Source: Rallus limicola (Eukaryota; Chordata; Aves; Gruiformes; Rallidae). From it: a DNA stretch of 64,000 nucleotides. The stretch covers positions 21,258,146 to 21,322,145 of the forward strand of contig JAKCOZ010000001.1 in assembly GCA_022605955.1 (NCBI GenBank). Direction: 5' to 3'. This document shows positions 52,301 through 60,900 of this stretch, piece after piece. Under the pieces are notes generated by a model. The model was not told the DNA's origin and ran no database searches. It saw only the letters and a program-made list of their open reading frames with translations. The first letter of the stretch is position 1. Every line of letters begins with the position of its first letter. Position numbers and translations under genes: made by a program.

Positions 52301-54620
52301 GTCAACAGGAAGAATCTGCTGGAAATGATTTATGGTGAAAACAGGCCCAGACGGATGATTATGTAATAAGTCCTGTTTAACTTTCCTGTTGGTTCATGTG
52401 TAATTTTTATATTTGCTGGGGGTCCCTACAAACACCTTTTTTTGTTTGTTTTTGACAGTGCTTACAGAAGTAATGTATTCAAAACATGATTCACACTGAT
52501 CAGCTATGGTGTGTTTTGTTTGGCTTATATTTTTAACAAAGTAGCTAACATACTAGAGCACAAACAGAAACTATTCTGAGTACAACTACTCAAAAAATTT
52601 GACAGTTTTATAAAAAAAAAAAAATATATATAATCCCTGTCATTTTATACTAACAACAGAAGACTTTATTCCAAGAATTTCCTTCCCCCACTCTTTTTCT
52701 AACTGAGATGCCAGAAATCTAAACTGAGAAAAACGAAAGGACCATAAATGATTGGGTTTGTAATGAAAGCAGAGGCACAGTACCACAGAATGTCTGTAGG
52801 GCTGAGGTTGGAAGAGACTGTGGAGGCTGTGTGGTCCAGCCAGCAAGTGGTATAGCAGGGCTACCAAGAGTAGGTTGCCTGGGACTGATACGCAGCTGAC
52901 TTTTGATTATCTCTGAGGATGGAGAATCCATAGCCTATCTGGGCAGCCTGTTCCAGGGCTGTGTCACCCTCAGTAAAAAAAGAGTTTATGTTCAGATGGA
53001 ACTTCCTGTGTTCTCAGTTTGGGCCCACTGCCTCTCCTCCTGTCACTGGGCACCTCCAGCACCCGGATGCATCTTCAGCACACCCTCCCTTTGGGTATTC
53101 ATGTATATAGATAAGATCCCAGCAAGTCTGAACAGTGCCAGCTCATACAAGAAATTCTCCTGTCTTCATCACCTTCATGGCCCTCTGTTGGGCTCTGTCC
53201 AGTATATCCATGTGTCCCTTCTACTGAGGAGCCTGGAACTGGACCCAGCACTCCAGCTGTGGTCTCACCAGTGCCAAGTACAGGGGAAAGATCACCTCCC
53301 TCAACCTGGTGGCAACACTCCTCCTAATGCAGCCTAGGAGAGCATGGGCCTTTTTTGTTGCAAGGACAAGTTACTGGCTCATGTTCAACTCTGTGTCCAC
53401 CAGGACTCCCATGTCCCTTTCTGCCAAGCTTCTTCCCTGGTGTGTGGCCCCGAGTAGACAATGGCACGTGGGGCAGATTAATGTCTGTGAGTTTCTGACA
53501 AACTTACATTTCTGTTCAAGTAATTTCCTAACTGGTCTTTTGAAATTTCCATTAATTATGATATGGTTGTGTTGGTTTTTCTTCAACTCTGGTAGCTTTG
53601 AAAAATAAATCTGAAATATAGCAACTCTTAGATTAAGATAGTAAAAATTTACAGAAGGTATTACAGAGGTATTATTTATTAATAACTGTTCTAAAATGTC
53701 AAGAATGTCTTAATTAAATATGAAAAACTGCAGAAGGTAAAGTATTACTTTTTTTTTTTTTTTCTCTTCAAAGAAAATCAACAGGTAGAAATCAAGGTTC
53801 CAAATAAGCTTAACTGAATAAAAGTCAAGGAATGTGCAACTACACAGTGCACAGAGTGAGGCATAATTTATGTGTACAGAAGGGAAGATAACCAGCGAGA
53901 TTTACTTGGCTTATCCAGGGGAAAGTGTGTAAAGAGGGGGAAATTTAATAGGGTTTTACAGTCCTTACTTCCAAGTCTCCAAGGTTGTCATAATATTAAA
54001 CTCCCATCATTCCTGACAGATGTCTATTTAATCTTTTATTGTAGAACTTTTATCTTTACTGCAATGCAGGGTAATTAGCTGAGACCTCACAGATGTGAGT
54101 GGAGGCAACTGTTTCCTTCACAAGGTCTGTATTGTTTAAACAGGAATGTAGACTGGAGTACAAACTCCTGTACAACTTGTCTGTCAAGTTCGTGACAAAA
54201 CTCATCCACTATTGGTTACTACTGCTGCTGTAAAAATGAAAAAGTAGTCTGACTATTGGTCAGTTTGTTTTAAATTAACTCTTTGACGTTGCACAGTTCT
54301 GAATTAAGATTATCCTTAACTTCAGAGCATGGAAGAGCTGGAGAAGAGCAATGAAAATCTTCTAGCTGGTGCACAAAGTGAACTTCGCAAAGAAATGGCT
54401 ATGTTGCAGAAGAAGATTATGATGGACACAGTAAGTATCGCTCTGTCAAGAAGTTAAATGCAAAAGTAGGACATTCTATACAAAGTCATTTGACATCCAT
54501 TTAATTAGCTCAAAGGAATCATATTGACATGGCATTGTTCAGCATTATCTCCTTTTCTTGTAACAGCAACAGCAGGAGATGGCAACTGTTCGCAAGTCTC
54601 TTCAGTCCATGTTATTCTGA
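46180..54620 (+). CDS. SYCP3: SYCP3, synaptonemal complex protein 3
   Basis: SYCP3 builds the axial/lateral elements of meiotic chromosomes by coiled-coil tetramers that stack into fibres and compact DNA. Eight coding exons join in phase: 46,180-46,309, 46,997-47,069, 48,064-48,098, 50,237-50,354, 50,629-50,728, 51,539-51,637, 54,326-54,430 and 54,567-54,620. They give 714 nt, 237 residues plus TGA, against 236 in human. Residues about 1-75 are the variable N-terminal arm ([16 protein letters not shown]). From [20 protein letters not shown] on, the Cor1/Xlr-type coiled coil is nearly identical to human, with basic KRKR for DNA contact. The C-terminus [11 protein letters not shown] is conserved and needed for fibre assembly in mammals. 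The chosen ATG has G at -3 and +4. Confidence 0.97.
46997..47069 (+). CDS. SYCP3: SYCP3 second coding exon
   Basis: Encodes [20 protein letters not shown] and PDDVG, the poorly conserved N-terminal arm with a basic KHGKKR cluster. Phase 1 in, phase 2 out; donor GTAAGG. Confidence 0.92.
48064..48098 (+). CDS. SYCP3: SYCP3 third coding exon (35 nt)
   Basis: A short exon encoding [11 protein letters not shown], matching the human GEVQNML region. Recognised only through phase matching with its neighbours. Donor GTAGGT. Confidence 0.92.
50237..50354 (+). CDS. SYCP3: SYCP3 fourth coding exon
   Basis: Encodes [20 protein letters not shown] and [18 protein letters not shown], the start of the tetrameric coiled-coil core. 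Phase 2 at its GTAAAA donor. Confidence 0.96.
50629..50728 (+). CDS. SYCP3: SYCP3 fifth coding exon
   Basis: Encodes [20 protein letters not shown] and [13 protein letters not shown], central coiled coil. Ends in phase 0 at GTGGGT. The open frame continues 31 codons past the donor; see the alternative end entry. Confidence 0.96.
50729..50824 (+). other. SYCP3: candidate alternative SYCP3 C-terminus (retained intron)
   Basis: If the exon 5 donor is not used, the frame stays open for 31 codons ([16 protein letters not shown], then [15 protein letters not shown]) and stops at TAA 50,822-50,824. ATTAAA lies at 50,849-50,854, followed by an A run. The product would be 183 residues and lack the C-terminal assembly motif. 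Confidence 0.3.
51296..51450 (-). mobile_element. short degraded CR1-like tail
   Basis: CACAGAATCTTTAAGGGATA, then TTGTAAGGGACCTTAGGGC, resembles an inverted CR1 3' end. Highly diverged and short, so assignment is tentative. Confidence 0.4.
51539..51637 (+). CDS. SYCP3: SYCP3 sixth coding exon
   Basis: Thirty-three codons: [20 protein letters not shown] and [13 protein letters not shown], phase 0 on both sides. Almost identical to human coiled coil. Confidence 0.97.
51638..54325 (+). other. SYCP3: SYCP3 intron between sixth and seventh coding exons
   Basis: A 2.7-kb intron carrying an antisense CR1 fragment (about 52,780-53,480). The rest is A/T-rich without recognisable elements. Confidence 0.7.
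52780..53480 (-). mobile_element. CR1 LINE 3' fragment, minus orientation
   Basis: The + strand starts with an inverted tail (CACAGAATGTCTGTAGGGC) and proceeds through CR1 landmarks such as GGGCAGCCTGTTCCAGGG and CAGCACTCCAGCTGTGGTCT. It reaches remnants of the RT C-terminus on the minus strand. About 700 bp. The subfamily differs from the copy at 12,968. Confidence 0.88.
54326..54430 (+). CDS. SYCP3: SYCP3 seventh coding exon
   Basis: Thirty-five codons: [20 protein letters not shown] and [15 protein letters not shown]. Phase 0 on both sides; donor GTAAGT. Confidence 0.97.
54567..54620 (+). CDS. SYCP3: SYCP3 last coding exon
   Basis: Seventeen codons ([17 protein letters not shown]) and TGA at 54,618-54,620. 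This conserved end is required for fibre formation in mammalian SYCP3. Confidence 0.97.
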   Translation, partial: QQQEMATVRKSLQSMLF

Positions 54621-54723
54621 TGGCTCAATGGAGAAACAACTTGTACCTAAGTAACATGATACAAGTATAGGCATTAGCCATAGAGAAGTATGTTAAGACT
54701 TAAATGTTTTCAAGTTCCTATTA

Positions 54724-54729
54724 AATAAA
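54724..54729 (+). terminator. SYCP3: SYCP3 poly(A) signal
   Basis: AATAAA about 100 bases after the stop codon, giving a short 3' UTR. It is followed by T/G-rich sequence suited to cleavage. Confidence 0.75.
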
Positions 54730-54749
54730 TTTCATGGATTGTTCTAATC

Positions 54750-56464
54750 TTGAGTCTGATAATGTTGTAAGAATGTGTATTAGTAAATTTATTACTTGGG
54801 GGGGCGGGGAGAGGGAGGAGTGTATGGACCTCAATCCACTTACTGTCTGTCTAACTAATCCTTGACTACTTTCATTAGCATTGGATTGTTTAAATTGTTT
54901 CCCTTTTTATAATTCCAAATTGTATCTCTGGGCAGAACTAATGAAAAATTCATTACCCTGATTTTACATAATAACTTCAGGCCTTCAGGTACTTTGTGCA
55001 AATAGAAGCATTTTTCACAAGCTGCAGTTTTTAAAATTCCCATACTGCAAACATGCAGTCTGCTGGCCTATCAGCAGTTACAAAAGTTAACAGAGTATGG
55101 CACAGCTCATGTAAGATTATTTAATTATGTGTATTGTGGTAAATTAAACTTTAAGTCTTTTGTTAGGCCAGGCACTGTAATATCTTTTTACTTGTAAGAG
55201 ATTTATGAAATACTGTAGTTTTTCCAAAGAGCAGGTATCTTTAGCTGAATGAAGAGCTTTACATGACATCTGCTCAAGGAAGTGTATTTAAACAGTAGGC
55301 ATTTTGGGACTATTGCTAGAAGTAATCTAGGTCATTTATTTAGTACAAGATATTACAAGCATTTGAGATGGAATATTACTTATTGCAATTCCAAACAATT
55401 AGCAATTTAGGGAGACCTAAGTTTTAAGGATAAAGCATTTCACTTTCTCATACCATATATTACAGTATAAAGTAAATAACCAGCTTTAGCCTGCATGCAC
55501 TTTGTTTTTACAGGGAAGCATTGTGCCTGAATATCCACTTTCATAAATTAATTAGCTATTAAGATATTTAATGCTTAGATTGAATACAACTGTAGCTAAA
55601 ATGATACCCATACCCACATACCCCTGCTCACAAATGTGCTTATTAGCATTTTCAGTTTAGAATCTAGTCACTTGATGATGAAGCTCCAGGTCTGGGAGAA
55701 CATTAGTTGTTAGGGTGCAACTGAAGTTGAACAAGCAACTAGTATGGAGCTCTTTTGAGCTCTGCAGCTGCTAGGACTTGGGGAAGGAGCAAACACAGAA
55801 GTTCCATTGCAGGAATGATGTATGAGGCAATGTATGGGTAACAGGTAACTACCCCGCTCTGTAACGGCGGGGCTGAGTTTCAGCCCTCTAAGGATGATTA
55901 GATGACCCTATGAGATACAGGTAACAGATTTTGCTTCCCATCTTCAATGCTAGGCTATTTGTTAGTATTGCCTCAGGTTTCTTGTTTTCTCATTTCCTAT
56001 CATCCACATACCTACTACCTAGACTTGCTATTACATGACACATTTTTGAGCATTCTGGGGAACCAAACCTTGTCACTTAAGAAGTTGCCTATGTCTTTCT
56101 TCAGGTGGTTAATTTGTTCCCAGGATTCAGAAAAACTGGAATGGACTTTACCATCTTGTGTTCTATTTGAAAAGAGCCCAGTTTCAGTCTGTGTTCATGA
56201 GTAGATGCTCCATTGTCCCCAGCCTCAACCAGGAGTAGTAACAGTCATTTGGAATTGAGGTTAATCACTTAGAGGGCTCGCCCTTTGGAAGTAACTGATA
56301 CACATGAGGTATAACTGTATCAGTAGATCCTGTGTATATAGTGTGGTAGATGACATTTTATTCCCCTCTGAATTTAACAGACAATGCACCACTTCTAAAC
56401 TTCCTTGAACAACTCAGGGAGTCTTTTTGAATTAATGTGCAGCTAGGAAGCTGTGGTGGTAATA
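54750..56464. other. intergenic spacer between convergent SYCP3 and CHPT1
   Basis: A 1.7-kb spacer without coding signal. It contains a G-rich block at 54,797-54,820 and a perfect 7-bp inverted repeat (GGGCTGA-GTT-TCAGCCC) at 55,870-55,886. No mobile element was recognised. Confidence 0.65.
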
Positions 56465-57779
56465 TTTTTAAAACAACAGAATTCTTTATTATACAGGTCA
56501 GGAAGGACTTTATATAAAGTCACAGCTGAGCTACATACCAGCAACTGAAAGCAGTAACAGACACATTCAACAGCTTTTTTACAAAAGTCATAGTCAAATA
56601 GTACCTCTTCAAAGGAGCTTAAGCTTACAGGGTTTGTATACAAGTCATGATTTGCTCATACAGATAATAAGCTACTCTTAATCCAGCTTTTCTTTCATGA
56701 CAGCAGCAGCGCTTTAACTTGTTATGTTAGCCAGTGGGTCTGTTTTTAAAGGCTGATAATGAGCCTGGCTGCGTGCAGGGGTTTTACGAGTTCCGTACAG
56801 TTTTGTTTGCATAAAGTACAGTGGCAGTTAGAAGACAAATTTGAACGGTTATAAGGTGGATGAACACAGTGATAGTAAACATACTTCAGAGAGAATTACA
56901 TATGGGTGGGCTGCACTGTCACAGTCAAGTTTATCAACAAACTTTGTCATTCACTTGTGCAGTTTCACAGATACAAGTTAGGGAAGGTAAAGTTAATGAC
57001 CTCAAAGTACACAACTACTGATAGTCGAAATAATGATGGGGTACAGTGAGGCAAACTTTACTATGACCACAAAACCAGAAACTGGCCTTGAAAGAAAATA
57101 CCAGCTACAACTGCATTTAGTGACAGTGCTGTTAAATACTAGAGGACGCATGAAGCCTAAAGGCACTCATAACAGTGTTTTGAAATAGCAGTTAGTTTTC
57201 CTGAGCTGTACCTCCTTCCTCCCACTGACCCAGTAGCTTGTTCTTCAGAAACAAAAGAGATTGATGAGTAGTTTTACCTCGAAGACTGCTCATTTTATCC
57301 ATAATGCAGTGCTACATTCATTGATACCTCTGATTACCACTTCACAGCAGTTCCAAGAATACTTCAGAAACTAACACTAGGAGATTAATCGCTTGGTCTA
57401 GGGAAAAGTGAAATTCCTCTTTGAGTTCTGGTTGGTAGCACCACAAGTGGCAGTCTGCCTTCACCAGACCAGAAGTACAGAATTAGGTCCCCTAACAGGA
57501 AAGGGCAAAAGTTTCAAATGTGGTGTTCATGATAGGAAGTAACAGCTGCAATGTCTAGAACACAGGGGGAAATACAACCTGGCTCAGAAGTACTGATCAC
57601 AATAGAATCTGTATAACTTTCTATTTAGTAATTTTAACATCTGGCAATATGTAGAATACAGCGAGCTCTCTCATAAAACTGTTTTCTTGAAAAGCTTAAT
57701 CTGTCTTCCCCAGAAAAGAGAGGCTGCTTCATTCAACATTCCCCTAACTGTTTCTCTCGTCCTTGACCTATTTTTTTAA
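56465..57779 (-). other. CHPT1: putative CHPT1 3' UTR
   Basis: Non-coding sequence between the CHPT1 stop and the poly(A) candidate. No other feature is seen. The length is inferred from the signal alone. Confidence 0.5.
56485..56490 (-). terminator. CHPT1: CHPT1 poly(A) signal candidate
   Basis: AATAAA on the minus strand, about 1.3 kb after the CHPT1 stop. It is the first canonical signal met in that direction, although an ATTAAA lies only a few bases after the stop. Confidence 0.5.
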
Positions 57780-57911
57780 TCAGTCATTATGGTTTTGAAC
57801 CTGTTCAGGAGCTTGATGAGATGAAATTCTGAAGACATGTATATGAAGATGAGCAGCAATCTGTAGGCATACACCAGTGGCGTATCTCAGCATATCAAAC
57901 AAGGATATGAA
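57780..57911 (-). CDS. CHPT1: CHPT1 last coding exon
   Basis: Forty-three codons and TGA (57,782-57,780): [20 protein letters not shown], then [18 protein letters not shown], ending NHND. It matches the human final exon and is about eight residues shorter. Acceptor TTTTGAAG. Confidence 0.93.
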   Translation of the reverse strand, partial: FISLFDMLRYATGVCLQIAAHLHIHVFRISSHQAPEQVQNHND

Positions 57912-60900
57912 CTTCAAAAGAACAAAACAGAAAAGATTATAAAAAAAAATTAAGTTGTCCCTACTATAAATTCATCTATACTTTAAATCAGTCTATCCAC
58001 ATGACAAGTTAAACAAGTGTTTGAACATAAAGCAGTCTGTTTTAGAAGAAAAAAAATTATATACCCCCCCAAAAATAAACAGCATGAAACACTTGTAAAG
58101 TTCCTTAAACACTTGTAACATTTGATAAAGAAAGGTTGTTAGTCTGCCGTTAGCAGAGTAACTTTAAACAAATCACATGAACTAAAGCAAGACAGATCTG
58201 TAAATTTACTGTCACATCTCTGTTCCAAAGAAAGCAAGCCAGTCAGCTCCCAAAATACATGTTTACGTGGTGTCCTGGCACTCCCTCTGCCGTGACAGCT
58301 GAAATCTGAGCAAGTCAGAAACAGCAGAGCAGAATGGCAGGTACTGGTCTCAATCCATTCCTTCAAGTATGCTCCAAATGACAAGTATTAAAACCAAATT
58401 GCTTACCAGTGCTATCCACAGAACAATATATTCATCAACAAAACTGTTGAAGTACTGGTCCAAAAACAGAAGTCCTGGCCCAATAAACGCAGTATCCTGA
58501 AGACTGATTTCACTTTTTGTCATGTGAGCCACCTGTGTTTTTAAAAAAAAAAACAATACAAAACTGCACCACTGCAAGGTGAATGTAACCCCCAGAAAGC
58601 TTCCACCTTAGTTATGAGAGGGCATGACATGACATCCTCACTCAGTAGCAGTCTGCTGTCCCCAGTTCTGGGGAAGCAAGCAGCAGGCAGGCCAAGAGCT
58701 TCATAAATGCTGCAGGGCCTGCTGCTCCCTGAGACTTTCCTTCAAAAGGACCAAGTCACCTCTTTCCATGTTACTCAATTACTGTATAGCACTTTAATTG
58801 ATAAGACCAACTGATAATTCAAATAGCTGTTATTTTATTACATACGAAGTGTGCACACGTACTTCAGTGTTGTTCTTCTATGATACATTACACTGACACC
58901 AGTGCATTTTAGCTATTTGCAGGAGTTCCCCACACTTCGTTTTTATTGCTGTATTTGAAGGTTAAGAATATACTGAGAATGAATTATTAGTCACCTGAAG
59001 TGCCATTTACGAGCTTAAGTTGAAAACTTTGGCTTTACTGAGCCAAAAGCTAACTAGAAACTAGGCTTTTGCTTAGGTGACAAGACTTGTTTTCCCTGGT
59101 TGGTAGAGCTAGCGATGTATGCACAGAGACGCTTTACAGAATGACCAAGAGAGATTACAGGGCAGGGGGTGGGGAAGGAAGCTCTTAAACACAGCACACC
59201 TTGATCCTTCCATATTTAGCATTCTTAGCGACAACTTAAGCTCACATTTAGTTGAGAGGCAGAAAAGGTTTATGTAAGCTGGAGAGCTAATAAAGGACAT
59301 CCAAAGAATCCACACCAGGATGCTCAAAAATGACAGAAGGAAAAGAGTCTGGGTGCCAAGTTTGTCATATGAAATGTCACCCTGTCATTCCTTGTTTCCA
59401 TGCATCGCGGGCACTTGGCAAACATGATTAAAGTACCAAGAGGTTCACGTGAACAAGCTGGTCTCTTGGCAGGGTATAAATCACATTCAACTCTGCTGAA
59501 CACGAAAAGTCACAGAAAAGCCAGTGGGTGTCCCAGGCTCAGGACAACCATAAAGGCTTCTACTCTAAGCCTGCTAAGGGTGTGTCTCTCCCGCTAAAGG
59601 GACCCACTGCAGCGAGTGATGCCTGGCTCACATCTGGCATAATGTGCAACAGCTACACAGGGTTTGTACCTGCGGAGCAGCTCTAGCACAACACCACAAA
59701 CTGCACAGGCCTTGGCTCCTGTCTCCACTGCATCTCCCACCTTGTCACGCCTTCAGTTTTTACTGCAGTGTGCTCACTCCGGAGTGAAGAACAAGGCCTC
59801 CTGGATTAGTATCAACAAACTGTGAGAGGTAAACCCACAACATCCCTTCCCTGCTACCTTTACAGATCTGCCTCTGGAGCAGACTACCCTCCAAGCAACA
59901 CGTAAAGCATCAAGGGCAATGTGGCTTGCTCAATGCGCCTGTGAGCGCACTGACACACATACAGTGATGACTGCTGGCCGCAATGACCCAGGGTCCTCCG
60001 AATGAGCAAGAAGCCAAGGTGTTGCATAGAACAGGTGTACCAACACAGTTCCCAGCTGAAGGCTCAATCTTATCAGTGTTCACTCTCCTGACCCAAGTTA
60101 GTAGCTCGCTAGGTGAACTGTGTTTAGAGAAAAAGTCAGAATACCTGTTTTCTAGTGTTTCAGAAACATGCCAACGGCAAAAACCACAAATCAGTGGCTG
60201 GATTTACTGTTGTTATCACATATGTAGATTATTTCTTTAATCCATTGATGAGGTTTTTATCTCTTTTTCAATTAAAAATAGAAAAGTTTATATCTTCCTT
60301 TTAATGACTGAATTAAATTCTTATTTCAGGGAATTAAATCAGAAGTCACTGCACTGTCAGCAGGGCTTGAGGGACTGCACTGAGGATGTTAAAGACAGGC
60401 AGAATATTTCTAGGAGTAAGTTAAACAAAACTGAAAGTTAACCAATACATTCATCACTGTCATAAGTAATCTCTCTGTAGGAGTAAGAGTCTAGTTCAGT
60501 GTCTTGGCTGCCATGAAACTGGCAGCTCAGAACGGTGACACTTGCAATGCCCCTGATCCAGTGAGTGTTAAGCTAAGAACCAGCTTAGTTGCAGGAGGTT
60601 TAGGACTGAAACAAGATTTCTTACCACCAACTTCTGTGAGATTTTAGCATTCACAAATCCAAATGTCAAGACATAGAGGCAAGAATGTTTTTCAAACAGC
60701 TGAGTTGTGGACTTCTTATAGATCATAATGGCAAGTACGATAAGTAGTCCAATGTGCAGGCCTGGTGAAAGAACACTTGTTCCCTGAAATACAAACAGGC
60801 AGAAAGTTTGCATTAGGCTTCAGTCATACAGTAAAGACCAGATTTTATGCAGACCGCAAATCCCATTAAACAAAGCCAGAGTTTTCAAAATTCATGAAAG

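Noticed and set aside
55870..55886. Perfect 7-bp hairpin in the SYCP3-CHPT1 spacer
   Set aside because: Hairpins of this size occur by chance, and vertebrate genes do not use simple hairpin terminators except histone mRNAs, whose motif differs.
57762..57779. ATTAAA just after the CHPT1 stop as the poly(A) signal
   Set aside because: It would leave a 3' UTR of only some 20-30 bases. The AATAAA at 56,490-56,485 is a more plausible main site, although the proximal one cannot be excluded.
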